From Diploptera punctata (lineage: Eukaryota; Arthropoda; Insecta; Blattodea; Blaberidae): a DNA stretch of 64,000 nt. The stretch's first letter is position 1. The number at the start of each line of letters is the position of its first letter. Positions 44,075 through 55,524 of the stretch are shown piece by piece. The position numbers and the translations under genes are program-made. The stretch lies in the NCBI GenBank assembly GCA_030220185.1, contig JASPKZ010009915.1:1-64000 (forward strand). The letters are read 5' to 3'. The notes beneath the pieces are model-generated. The model had not been told where the DNA came from. It worked only from the letters and a program-made list of their open reading frames with translations, and ran no database searches.

Positions 44075-44856
44075 CCGGCGTGTCCAACCTTTTTTTGGAA
44101 AAGGACCAGTGTCGTTAAGATGAATTGGTTTGCGGGTCACATGATCCGATATTTTACCGTATTAAATAGGATCTAAGATGAATCAATTATTTTAAATATA
44201 AAATAGCTTATATAATGTGGTGTTATTTTTTAAATGATATACATATTTTAGTTAAATTATTTTAAAAATTAGATTAAATGTATATATTTTTCATGTATGA
44301 CCTAATTCTAAAATCTAAACAGGACAGCATTTTCTTGCCGTTACACTTAGAAGCCACAATTAACACTTATAAAACTCACATAATTAATTATATTCTTGAA
44401 ACCTCTCACTAACACTAACACTACAAAATGAGCGAACAACTACAAACTGGAAACTAACTTGAAATGTACAAAATGTGACGATAATAAAACATCTGACACG
44501 CACTTACCTTTGAAAGTAGTAACCGCGCGGTCAACAATGCACGGAGACTTCAAACCGATGCGCGGTAGATAGGATCATAAATAAAAATTTGGGCTGATCT
44601 TTCGAAAATGGGTGTGAATTTCTCCATGTTTTGAGTAAGAGGATGAGTACGATAAACTTTTGTAAACACATGTGTTGGAAACATAAAAGTCTTGCTAATT
44701 CAAGTTTATCTGATGTGAAATACAATTACTTATTTAATAAATTATATTAGATTATAACTTACAAATATTACTGCGGGGTCGAATGCGACGGGATACAGCA
44801 AATATCATTGCGGGCCACATGCGATTGAATCGAGGGCCGCGGGTTGGACATGCTTG
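44075..44856. mobile_element. hAT-like non-autonomous DNA transposon
   Basis: The ends read CCGGCGTGTCCAACC on the left and CAAGCATGTCCAACC (reverse complement) on the right, followed inward by GC-rich GGCCGC-like segments. Flanking 8-mers CTTTAATC (44067-44074) and CTTTAACT (44857-44864) look like an 8-bp duplication, matching the LINE-C sequence at about 28185. The 782-bp interior is AT-rich with no transposase. Confidence 0.65.
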
Positions 44857-44889
44857 CTTTAACTCATTTTGAACTTCAAATGGGTTACT

Positions 44890-45155
44890 CAAGAACAGAC
44901 TATAAAAGTAATTCTGAGATTATCAAAGAATAACAAACAGAATCAGTAATGGAATATGTACAAAATACAGAAACAACAGGAACTCTCACGTATGAAGAAT
45001 AAGCAGAACAAGAATACCACGTCAAATCTTAAATTACCAGCCACCAGGCAAAAGATCTTTGGGCAGACTCTTCAAACGTTGGATTGAGACCGTAACTGAC
45101 CACTAGGTCTATCACATGAAAAGAAGAAGAAGACGAAGAAGAATTCCAACTGTAC
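44890..45155 (+). pseudogene. LINE-D 3' fragment
   Basis: The plus strand near 45030-45100 reads YQPPGKRSLGRLFKRWIETV, the LINE-D C-terminus also seen near 51200 and 55600. A GAA-rich tail follows (45118-45145). It is inserted in the old LINE-C copy; the limits are approximate. Confidence 0.65.
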
Positions 45156-45262
45156 CTGAAAAATGTTTCTTACACTCACCATACTCTTTTTTCCATTTAG
45201 ACATATTAGAATTAGTCTAATAAACTATTTTAGGAATTCCGAAGTGCAGCAGTATACTATGA

Positions 45263-45981
45263 AGTAAACATCAATAAAACTCAAAATAAAACTAAATATA
45301 TGGTCACACTTACAAGTACATCATATAATGTAAACGGACAGTTAATGAAAAATGTTAACTTTTGTAGACGTGGTTGAATTAAAACACCTAGTTAACAATT
45401 ATTAAAAACGGAAATAAGATTTATAGAGAAATTAAATTAGGCTTAAATTTGGAAATGTATGCTATTATGCATTGCAGGGACTCTTTTCTCCCAACTTCTC
45501 TAAAAAAAACATTAAATTGAAAATGTATAAAACTATTATTCTACCAGTTACGAGGATGTTAAACATGGACTTATACTTTAAGGGAACATAAAGGGTTACG
45601 GGTATTTGATAATACAGATCTTAGAAAAATTCTTGGACCAAAGTTAGATGAACAGACAGACAATTGGAGTGAACCATATAACAGTGAGCTACGTGATTGT
45701 TTTGAGAAACCAGATGTAATAAAAGCCGTTAAGCCTCATAGACTGCGATGAACAGGACTAGTGGCATGAAATGGCAATGAAAGTGGAGTGTGGAAGCTCA
45801 ATTGTAGGTTAACCAGAGAGAAAGTGCCCAGTAGGTTGGCAAAAAAGGAGATAGGAAATTAATCATGTTTTGAGGGAAGTAGATATACGGGAGATGATTG
45901 GAAGATATTAGCTCAGGATAGGGATGTATGGACAGTTTATGTTCTTCCGGTTTCGAAGTGTCAGTGAGTTAGTTAACAGAA
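45263..45981 (+). pseudogene. LINE-C 3' fragment inserted into LINE-C in opposite orientation
   Basis: The plus strand matches the final ~720 bp of LINE-C, from VNINKT-type sequence through KMYKTIILPVTRML to the 3' end TCGAAGTGTCAGTGAG. At the junctions the host LINE-C reads AGTATACTAT (left) and AGAATACTAT (right), a probable ~10-bp target duplication. It represents a later, 5'-truncated insertion of the same family. Confidence 0.75.
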
Positions 45982-46689
45982 TACTATACATGTTCTCTCA
46001 TTTAATTGAATAGTATGCATTTTTTAATCTACAATATATAGTTAGTGTTCAGTGCCAATATATTCCTCATTTAATTTCTAAAATCAGTCTTGTAATAAAA
46101 TATATGATCCATTGTATAACTTATTTCTTCTACATCCATATTATCTCCTACCACGTCTTCTATACAGTGAGTAAGTTTGGATACTAATACATTTGTTAGA
46201 ATTGTGTGCGAATTTTAAAGGAATGAGATGCTCCTGTATACGTTGCAATCAGTTTTATTTTCTTTGTTCTAATTTGATTCGCTAATAAATTCTTACTAAT
46301 AATTTTTAAAGGGTCTCATTTTCGAGATTATACTAAGAAGTCGTTGTATATTTTCGATTAACTTTTCTGCCCTGATTTTATTAATTCTGCTGGGATCCCT
46401 TTTGAACCTGATACTTCAAACATCTTTAATTTTTCTATCGCTTGTAGGGCGCTCGGCTCTAGGAATAATATTTCTTCTGTCAATAAATCATGTTTATCCG
46501 TTTAATAGGTGATTAAAATAATTTTTTCAATAGTATTTAATACAATCCTGGAATCTCGAATTTTAACCCCTTGATTCCTAACTATATTTGTTCCTTTCTA
46601 TTCTAGATCTCGGTATTATTATCTGATGTCTTATATTTTAGTCATGCTCATGCAAAATTAACAATATGCTATGAAAGGAGGTCAGCATA

Positions 46690-46830
46690 TTCAAAATGCT
46701 TGGATCCCATCTTATCCTGCAACTTTAAAAGTCCTATCGTCATTTCTATCGCCTGTAGTATGCTTAGTTCTAGGACTAATGTTCCTGCTATCTATAAATC
46801 ATCCTCTAATCCATATGCAATGACCTAATG
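46690..46830 (-). pseudogene. Second LINE-C reverse transcriptase scrap
   Basis: Minus-strand sequence corresponds to about 28720-28840 of LINE-C (the segment upstream of IVPIYKKGD). It repeats what 46390-46500 already contains, so it is a separate copy or a local duplication. Confidence 0.55.
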
Positions 46831-47324
46831 TAACCAATTACTTTTGGACGGGCACAGATTCTTTGTATTCAAGGAATATTTTGTTAGCTCTGTACAAAAA
46901 GAGAAAATAAGTTCACCTTTGTTATTGGTTTCACCGTCAGACTCTGGCGATTGCCAACCGCAAGGACCAAACCACGATAAATAATAAATCGGTGATAATT
47001 AATGACTCATAACTTACTGCTTGCCGAAAATAAGGTGGGATGTAGTTACTCGGGCTCCTCGTATCGAGAGTTTTGAAAACGATAATCTACTAAACAAAAT
47101 TAAACTACTAAACTCAGTTTTTACTTCTTTACTTTTACTGCCATGAAATGAAACTATTGCATTAGGACCTTGATTTGTTTTTAATGCTTTTTAATTAAAA
47201 AGAACAAAAATGTAAGTTTAAAATAACTTTCAATTTTTTTATCGGGATGATTCGCAATTTATTTGGGTTGCCTACCTGGTGGCTACGTCACTTCCTTTAT
47301 CTGTAATTGTAATTCTTACTTATT
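46831..47324. other. AT-rich sequence, no gene seen
   Basis: Nothing recognised on either strand. Confidence 0.4.
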
Positions 47325-47492
47325 CACTGGCACTATCGAATCCGTAGGTGCATGGCCCGCGCGGACATAAACTCTCCATACATCCCTATCCTGAGCTAAT
47401 GCTTTCCAATCATTCCCTGTATAATCTACATCCCTCAAATCATAGTTAATGTTATTCTCCCACCTCATTCTTGGTCTACCAACTGGGCGTTA
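47325..47492 (-). pseudogene. LINE-C 3' tail fragment
   Basis: In plus orientation it runs from CACTGGCACTATCGAATCCG to GGTCTACCAACTGGGCGTT, the last ~165 bp of LINE-C. It stops abruptly at 47492. Confidence 0.78.
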
Positions 47493-47970
47493 ATACCGAA
47501 GTTATTAGCGATTATTTCAGAACTGAACTCGAGTAAATTCAATATACCCAAACGATTTGCTAATAAAATGTTTAAACACAAGTCATTATTGTGTAATCAC
47601 CCAATTGCAATATCACTTGTAACAAGAATAGGTAACATTTTATTAAACAACGCTCTTCATTATCTCAGATAAATCAGTATCAGAATTCAAATCCGAGCGG
47701 CAAAGGACCCATAATTTTTTGAGGGACCTATTTTTTAGGATTGAGGTTCTATTATCCTCCATTTCATTGTGTGCTCCTTTGTTGAGAATCACTCTCCCTA
47801 CAGTTCGTGGCACTGTAACCACCGGGTGATAAGGTGGCCTACCTGTAAAGTGAAAGGTTTTAGTGAGGTAAAGTTTGTGAAAAAAAGAAGAAGAAGCCGA
47901 GACTAGGATTTAATTTTCTTTCTGAAGGAAACTATACATAGGAATTTTATAGCATGACAAAATCTATCTA

Positions 47971-48042
47971 GACCCCGGCCGGGTCGAACCAGGGAACCTC
48001 GGTACCAGAGGCGAGCGTGGTAATCACTAGTCCACCGGGACC
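47971..48042 (-). repeat. tRNA-like sequence, probably a tRNA-derived pseudogene
   Basis: The minus strand has a 7-bp acceptor pairing (TCCCGGT with GCCGGGG, including two G-U pairs), a box A-like segment GGTGGACTAGTGATTACCA and box B TGGTTCGACCC. The T stem pairs poorly, so I do not call a functional tRNA. The resemblance is to the tRNA-Glu/Asp group. Confidence 0.5.
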
Positions 48043-48062
48043 GATTACATATAACTAGCTAA

Positions 48063-48655
48063 TCAGTGGCTCTATCGAACCCGTAGGTTCATGCCCACGC
48101 GGACATAAGCTCTACATACATCCCTATCCCGAGCTAATGTTTTCCAATCATTCCCTGTATAATCTACTTCCCTCAAATCATGGATAACGTTATTTTCCCA
48201 CCTCATTCTTGGTCTACCAACTGGGCGTTTTCCCTCTGGTTTTTTACAATAAGATACCATGCACTTGTTTTATCCTCCATATGTGCCACATATACTGCTC
48301 ATCGCAACCAACGAGACTTAACTATTCTTATTATATCTGGCTTCTATACATATAGCTCACCGTTATGTAGTTTTCTCCATTTACATGTCTGTTTATCTCT
48401 CTTTGGTCCAAATATTTTCCTAAGAACTTTATTCTCAGATACTCTTAATCGTCGTTCTCCCTTAAAGTAAGAGTTCATGTTTCGCATACGTATAATATAA
48501 TTGGTAGAATAACTGATTCATATATTTTCAGTTTAGCTTTTTTTAAGGGGTTGGGACGATAAGAGTCCCTGTAATGCAATATGATATGCATTTCCAGTAT
48601 TGAGCCTACGTTTTATTTATTTGTGCAAGGACACAAATTAGGTGACTGCATCAAT
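48063..48655 (-). pseudogene. LINE-C 3' fragment
   Basis: The minus strand encodes the LINE-C C-terminus, including KPEGKRPVGRPRMRWENNVI (with a frame at 48072-48260) and DWKTLARDRDVCRAYVRVGM. Upstream it continues to the region equivalent to about 27840 of the full copy. Confidence 0.82.
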
Positions 48656-49175
48656 AATTCAAATAACGAAATTAAATTTAAATTATAAAATATTCTGTGA
48701 TGTTGAACAGCAACTGGTGTATAATCCTGGTATTTATGGCAGGTGTTAATATATTTACTGCGTGAACGCAAGCCGCGCTAATTTTGACGAGAAATCATAT
48801 TAATGTTTATACACGCGCTATATTTCATGTTAACTCCAGCATTAAATTCTTATATGAAGAATTTGAAAGAAAAATGCCGTAGACTATATATTTTAAGTGT
48901 TGATTCCATTCCAGAATGAAAAGTGTAAGGGAGCAGTGTTAATTAAACAGTTATTTATTCCACGAAGAGTAAAGAGTATAAACGAACATGAGTTGGATAT
49001 TTCTACGTGTGGAGGAAATCGAAAATATTTTCCCAGAGAATTTAAGTCGAATCATCATGTGTGTTGTGTGTACAATGAACAGGCAGTCTTATGAATTGAA
49101 TTTAATACGATTAGATAACGTAAGCTACGATTACTACTATATCGTTGTTGTTTGTTGTCTCAGTTTATAAAAGAT

Positions 49176-50150
49176 ACTAGCTAATATCGAGCGGGCGCTG
49201 CTACACCTAAATAAATGATAATGTGTTTTTACATTTAGTTGAATAAGTAAAAGGAAAAATAAATATACATTTATATCGTTATTACTTTTAGATACCCTGT
49301 GCTGATTACCCGGCGATGCCAGGAATCTACGCATCCCGAAGTACTTGGGATAAATGCGATGAAAGACAAAATTCGTTATTTTGAGTTATACCTAAAAGAA
49401 TAGCCGCCACGTGATGGCTATGCTTCTCCCGATCTTCTTGGCCTCAATGAAAGACCAAAATAATGGTTCTTGTGAGTTATTCTTTAAAGATAAACATATG
49501 CTGTCGCGGACTTTTCTGTATAGTGTTTTCGATATATTCTATTCTGTGTTCAAATATTTTGTTTATTTGTTAAGGTATGGGCAGCACAAGCCATTTAAGC
49601 TTACAAAAAGCGACAGTTTGTTCACGTTTTTACACACAGAAGGCGATTTTTTAGTTGAAGGGCTTGATCATTAAAACTCTCTTATAACCTATAATCTTCC
49701 CGGGAAATTACTGAACATTTTGCAAAAAGCCCCATGAAAATCGGATGAATGGTAAGGCAGCACATGCTTGCCCGGGGATCTACCTATCCCGATCTCCTGG
49801 GCAACAATGAATGACAAAAATTTTCTATTGTGTGTTACCTGTAAAAGATGAACATATGCTGTCGCGGATTTTTTTGTATATTTTTTTAGATATTCAATTC
49901 TGTGTACATTAATTTTGTGTATTCGTAATGGTTTAGTCAGCGTAAGCCATTTAAGGGTCAAAAGTGGGACTTTTTTCACGTTTTCACTACAAAGGATGTT
50001 TTTAAGAGTGTAGGAGTTGAGTATCTCAACTATCTTATAGCCTATGTTCATTCCGGGAATCTCCTCAAAATTATGCAAAAACCCTAGACAACGGTATGGC
50101 CGTGCATTAAGTACGAACAAACAAAGAAACAAACATTTTTATATATTAGA
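49176..50150 (-). mobile_element. Non-autonomous Helitron-like element, uninterrupted copy
   Basis: On the minus strand it begins TCTAATATATAAAAATGTTT directly after A and has a GTTTCTTTGTTTG region. Two related modules of about 430 bp follow, each with GACAGCATATGTT and ATGGCTT-type segments. It ends GATATTAGCTAGT, with a small hairpin AGCG CC CGCT 9 bases upstream of the CTAGT end. It is 975 bp long and has no coding capacity. It matches 14491-15124 plus 17976-18350. Confidence 0.72.
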
Positions 50151-50720
50151 TTTTAACAAAATAATTCTCCTCTCTGAATGTTTTATTTTATTTTATAAAA
50201 CTGTTTTGTGTATGCATAATTGGATTCTGGTATTAGATAACCTTTTCTGGCTCTAATATCAAACAGAATTAGGTGAATTGTACACAAAGTATAATGTCAT
50301 TACGAGCATGTTTCTACGCTAGTACTTCTGTAACGTAAAATATTTTGTTTTCAGTTAGCCTTGTAATTATATAAAAGCTGATTATATGAAATTCGATATT
50401 ACTTATAATAAGCGAATTTGTTTTTTATTTGCAAACGTAATATTTCCGTATATCATTTGTGTTGACTATTTAACTCATGCCCCAAATGGCAGTCAATGAT
50501 CAATCACATTTCAGTGAATTTTGATTTAAAACCAATCACAGTCGTTTTTCACCTCGATTTTATCAATTTAATCTTATCACATTAAAATTAAGCTCCTCCT
50601 TTTTAACATTCTGAATAGGTCAGAGCATTATTTTGCAGGGTCTGACTCTCTTAGAAATAAGTTGAATAAAAAAATTTATATATTAAGATGTAAGATTTCT
50701 AGAATGCGAGTGGCTCCCAG

Positions 50721-50724
<4 letters not shown>

Positions 50725-50773
<49 letters not shown>
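50725..50773. repeat. (TA)n microsatellite
   Basis: About 24 uninterrupted TA units. No element end was recognised next to it. Confidence 0.92.
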
Positions 50774-50775
<2 letters not shown>

Positions 50776-51145
50776 AACGAATTTAACCAGATTCTGCTTG
50801 CGGGATATAATAGAACAACGTTTGTAGCGATTAATTATACACAATTTAAATTGTTTCCACTTTCTTAAATGTATTATTTCTCAGGTATTTACGTTTCAGA
50901 AAAGTATAATTGACATATTTACATCATAGGACATCATAAAATAATTAATAACCTATAATGTTGGTTATAAACAGTTTGATGTGATTAATTTTTTCTCCAC
51001 TAGGGTGCAGTGATGAACAAATTAAACATAACAAACGTTTCTCATTTGTTTTCAAATATCGCCATTTACATTAAATATATACATATTTTAGAATAATTAT
51101 ATTTAAATAATGATTTTTGAGTAAACAGCATAATTTTGTTCGTTA

Positions 51146-51800
51146 AATCATCATCATCATCATCATCATCGTCCTTTCAAGTATTAGGCCCAGTGGCCCG
51201 TTACGGTCTCCCGCCATCTCCGAAAAGGTCGACCCACAGATCTTCTGCCTCGAGGAATGTAGTGAAGTATTTCTTTTGGTATTCTGTGACGATCCATGCG
51301 CTGAATATGCGCTAGCCAATTGTTTCTATATTCTTGGAGGTATTCAGATATAGGTACGATGTTTAACTCTGTGGCTATTGTTGAATTTCTTTGGTGGTCT
51401 AGAAGGCTATAACCTGCAGTTCGTCGCAGAAATTTCATTTTCGTGGCTGTAATATGACGATCATCCTGAGTTCTGATGGTCCAAGCTTCACTGCCATAAC
51501 AGATTTTGGGTCTAGCGAGAATTTTATAGATTTTCATTCTTGTGTGTGTCTGCACTTTTGATGGTTTAAAAACTTGGTTATAATTCTTAAAGCTTTATTA
51601 TAGTTTTGTATTTTAAAGGATATATCATATTCCTCATTATAAGTTAGATTATATCCTAAGTATTTAAATGAAATAACTTGCTCTAATATTGAATTCTGAA
51701 TAAAAATTTTACTTCTTACTGGGAATTTCCCTTGAAAGGCCATAACTTTAGATTTTGTTGTTGATATTTCCATGTTCGTTAAATAGTCCTTACAAATGCG
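51146..51800 (-). pseudogene. LINE-D 3' fragment with (ATG)n tail
   Basis: Minus-strand frames 51534-51773 and 51184-51555 overlap and carry TTKSKVMAFQGKFP, ISFKYLGYNLTYNEEYD, PKICYGSEAWTIRTQDDR, KMKFLRRTAGYSLLDHQRN, NWLAHIQRMDRHRIPKEI and GRRSVGRPFRRWRETV. This is the LINE ORF2 region after the RT palm, broken by one frameshift near 51540. A TCATCATC tract at 51148-51170 is the (ATG)n tail. Confidence 0.85.
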
Positions 51801-52105
51801 ACTCTATTTTTCCAAATTCTCTAGATAAATTGTAAATCATTCGTGGCATTACTTATGATAAAATTTAAGTCCGTTTTAATAGTAACACAGTTCACTATAA
51901 CGTTCAATTTTTCAGTCCATAAGTTATTGAAATGTGACATAGTATGAAATAAAGAATTATAATGCCCAATACGTTCCGCGTGGGAACAAGGATGCTCCCT
52001 AACGGGAGTTTCTCGAACAAGGTAATTTAGTTAGGCTTATTTGCCTATATATGTCAACAGAGGCATGTCAATACTTTTAAAATTCATTACAAAACACCGT
52101 TGAGG

Positions 52106-52262
52106 TCACTACGTAAAAATTAAAACTATAAAATTGGACCTGAGATCTCAGTCGTCCTCTAACATTAAATTAATAGTTGAGGGTGACTGAGATCTCAGGT
52201 ACCAATTGAGGGTGACTGAGATCTCAGGTACCAATTTTATATTTTCAACTTTTACAGAGTGA
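52106..52262. mobile_element. Small MITE with a partly duplicated arm
   Basis: Left CACTACGTAAAAATTAAAA and ATAAAATTGG-ACCTGAGATCTCAGTC pair with the reverse complement of the right side (CACTCTGTAAAAGTTGAAAA, ATAAAATTGGTACC). The segment TTGAGGGTGACTGAGATCTC is present twice in tandem on the right, so one arm is duplicated (~28-bp unit). No target duplication was recognised. Confidence 0.6.
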
Positions 52263-52344
52263 CATGGGTAAGCATATCGCTTCACACAGATATTTAGTAC
52301 GTATTATTGGGTGGGTGAAGGCCGTTAAATTTTTATCAGTGTCA

Positions 52345-52532
52345 CTAATTTAGGCTTGAGGTTCCCTCACTGGTCCGAAAATGTTCGAATTCGGGACCCA
52401 CGGCTTAAAGTTGCTTCCGAAGGACTTTGACCCTTGGATTTTTTCTTTCTAAAATCTATCGTCCCCTGTTGGGGTTGAACCGCGATTCTCGAGACTAGAG
52501 GAAAGGAATATAACCACTACACCACCGAGGCA
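52345..52532 (-). mobile_element. SINE-B copy
   Basis: The minus-strand head reads CTGCCTCGGTGGTGTAGTGG (box A region) and CGCGGTTCAACCCC (box B), with a body ending AACCTCAAGCCTAAATTAG. It matches the copies at 20885-21096 and 53752-53988. Confidence 0.68.
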
Positions 52533-53279
52533 GATGAAATAACGTATTTTAGGTAAAAAAGTCACTGCATTTTGATATGACGCGTTATACTTAAATGATG
52601 AAGGAAAATGATGACCTTAAGAGTACGAATAAAAGGAAATATTTTGAGAGGAAACAATTCTTAAGATTCTCTCTGAATGAAAATGGGAAGGAGAAAAAAA
52701 CGGAAGTCCTAGAGATATAGATAAGGGATCTTACTGACGCCATGTAGGGGAGAGGAAAACTTCAAGATTTGGATTTCTAGTATAGAGAAGAGTGGAAGAA
52801 GGAAATAAAATTAAAATAATATCGAAAACAAGAAGATGCACAATGCATTGTAAAATCTGTATACAACATCAAGGGATGTTTTGAATTTTTCATCTGCTGA
52901 CGTTTGTAATAATGAAACATTAAAAATTCAAGAGTTTTACAAATTCTATAAATAAAGCAGAAAAAAATCGCCGCTTACCTTATACCTAAGAGAATTTGTT
53001 CATCATAACAAACGGGAATATCCATAAATGTCTATAACTACGACTCAAAGAATTATAAGACGGTAGTTTTGGTACATGAAAAGATAATTAACGTTTCGGA
53101 AATGAGATCTATATTTAAAAGAAAATAAATTGCATTAGTTACAAGATCCTCAGGGTTTGTCGACACAATAATTAGGACTGCAGAAGATTTAAATGGTTGA
53201 TACCCCATACGAGCCGCGAGGGGAGGAAACTTTACTCCGTAGCTGCAGTTTTTTTAAACCTAACTAATTTAGTTACGCC

Positions 53280-53282
53280 TTT

Positions 53283-53324
<42 letters not shown>

Positions 53325-53560
53325 GGTATATATACCGAATTTTAATGTTTACACATCTTTCTGTGCCTAAAGTTTTATTTTTCTTCTCCACTCCATGTCC
53401 TCCATTTCCTCTTGTTCTTATTCCAGTTCTCATGTCTCGCATACACGAGTTTCTAGGTCTTCCTTTCCTTCTTCCTTCAGGCGGACACCATTCCAATGTT
53501 TTCCTGGGTAATCTTTCTTCTTGCATTCGTCGTATGTGCTATTACAATCTAAGATCTAAT
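53280..53560 (-). pseudogene. LINE-F type 3' end with (TA)n tail
   Basis: The minus strand encodes RLPRKTLEWCPPEGRRKGRP, the GRPRNS block and LGTERC, a LINE ORF2 C-terminus. The 3' end passes into (TA)n at 53287-53323. This sub-family differs in sequence from the one at 19079-19744 but shares the TA-type tail. Confidence 0.7.
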
Positions 53561-53596
53561 TGCTTACATCTTATACAATCTACTATTGTATATCTA

Positions 53597-53740
53597 ATAT
53601 ATATATGGTATGATAAGAAAAATAAATTCCTGGACGGGATTCGAACCCGGATCTCTGAGTATGTACCTCAGTGTGATATATCAATGAGAGACTTGTTATT
53701 AGTCATCTCTTGATTGAGACATGTATTGAGCGACTAAGCG
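53597..53740 (-). mobile_element. SINE-C relative
   Basis: The minus strand carries an anticodon arm CTGAG/CTCAG with a 7-nt loop (anticodon ACA), box B GGGTTCGAATCCC, then the end TTTTTCTTATCATACC and a short (TA)n tail. As in the copy at 1603-1845, the tRNA-like part lies next to the 3' tail. The upstream part is not well conserved. Confidence 0.55.
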
Positions 53741-53751
53741 GTATTACATGG

Positions 53752-53988
53752 GTGGATGAAGGTCGATTTAATTTTGCACAGAACCAATTTCATTCAGGCC
53801 TTGTGGTCCGTTTACGAGCCAGCAAGTCTTCATACTTTGTAATGCCCGGGCTTAACGTCGCTCTCTGAAGGAATTATCCCTTGGAGCGGTCAATACTACG
53901 AATCCATAGTCCCCGGTCGGTATTCAACCCGCGACCTTCGGGACTAGACCAATTTACATAACCACCAGACTACCGCGGCCGACAAGTG
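53752..53988 (-). mobile_element. SINE-B copy
   Basis: The minus-strand head GTCGGCCGCGGTAGTCTGGT and box B CGGGTTGAATACC start a ~235-bp unit ending near CCTTCATCCACCCATG. It is the longest of the three SINE-B copies in the window. Confidence 0.68.
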
Positions 53989-55524
53989 TTACACCGTAGA
54001 TACTTAAAATGTTCATTGCACGGCACTGTAAGATAATTGTAATCTGATTTCAAATTCGCTATCATTCTAATTGAGTATAGAAGCAGTGAATTTAATTCCA
54101 GGATTACTGCACTCAACAATGTTCAGATTACCGACCTGACTTTCCACAACAATAATAATAATTAAAGGCATTACCTTTAGCTGTTCAAATTAAACGGAAA
54201 AAACAACAATAGGACTGCACTTGAATTAATCGCACACCATTCGATTTCAAGCAACACGCGGGAGTTAATGGTGCGAAATTACATAATTTAAGCGATAAGG
54301 CTTCACTGCATATCTACAGACAAGAACTTCTGAAGGTACTTGCATTACAACTGATACCTTAGGTATAAACAAAATTCTTCCCGTTTCCTTCATAAATTGC
54401 TGCTGTTAAGGAACTAATGTTAACAATTTTTGTAAAAGTATTCAAGGTTACACATGTAAAGTTGCTCTTATTAATATTCGGTATAACCGGAAAATAATAC
54501 CTTGATTTGAATAATAACTTGGGAATCTGTTTACTTAATTTTTAATTTAAAAAAGTGACATAAATAATCCAAATTAAAAATTATTTATTGAATAATGATA
54601 AAACATGATAAATATATTTATAACAGTGATCGAAGAATAACAATCAATACATCATACCTATTATTGTGATAAATAATATATATTGAAATTTACTGACAAA
54701 TGGTTATGACAAGAGGATGTTCAAATAATGTAGGCTTGAATCGGTCGGACATAACATATATGATTGGAGATTTGAGGAAGGAGGCGAGCGAATCGTGTTC
54801 TTTCTTAATTATATAGCCAATAAAAATTTGACAACAAATATTGTCAGAGTGGATAATGCGATAATTCTCAACAAAAGAAAACGAGAGATGGCTGAAAGAA
54901 AAATTTGGATGATTGACTCCATTAAGTGTTATCTACATAAAAGTTAATCTAACATAGGCCTATATATTAAGTATAGTGAAAAATGAATTCTGAAGTACGT
55001 AAATAACGTAACTGTAATAATATTTTATTTTATTTATGAAGTTATAAGAAATTTGATTATAAATAAAATATATGAAATTGATATAAAGCATTAGAAATAA
55101 TAGAATATAATAAGTAAATATTTATTATTAAAGTGATAAACAATTTAATCACATTTAAAGAAGAATCGTTTATAAATTTAATAATAGAATTAAGTATAAA
55201 ATATTAATAGCAACTTTGTTGCAAATATATTATATTAATAGTCATCGTATTTAACAATTGAGACGATTATAAATGTTTCATATTCAAAATAAAAACTTAT
55301 TTGTGAATAAAAAAGTAATTTAATAAAGAATAGATATAATTTATTTAATTAAAGGTAATATTACTCGTCAAATATTTCAAGAATTAGCTCCCTTGAGAAG
55401 AGAGTAAATCCATTTACATCGGTTATTTTAATATTTATTTATTATTTATTTTATTTTAACATCATAAATGCTTTAGGACGTGTCCAGGTTACAATCTGTA
55501 CATAGAGAACAATATAAAGTATAA
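53989..55524. other. AT-rich sequence, no gene seen
   Basis: Very AT-rich, with no open frame of note, no RNA and no repeat boundary recognised. Confidence 0.5.

Larger units (their letters stand above)
43155..46610 (-). pseudogene. LINE-C, old copy with several nested insertions
   Basis: Minus-strand LINE-C sequence can be followed from its 3' end (GTAGGTTTGTGGCCGCGCGG at about 43166) through C-terminus and RT to the linker near 46610. It is interrupted at about 43460-43790 (unidentified), 44075-44856 (hAT-like), roughly 44890-45155 (LINE-D) and 45263-45981 (LINE-C, opposite strand). Coding is heavily decayed. Compared with 26995-30512, the order and orientation of all LINE-C pieces outside the inserts are preserved. 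Confidence 0.72.

Noticed and set aside
45230..46000. A simple inversion within a LINE-C copy
   Set aside because: The inverted segment is the 3' end of the family placed within the RT, with duplicated bases on both sides, so a nested second insertion fits better.
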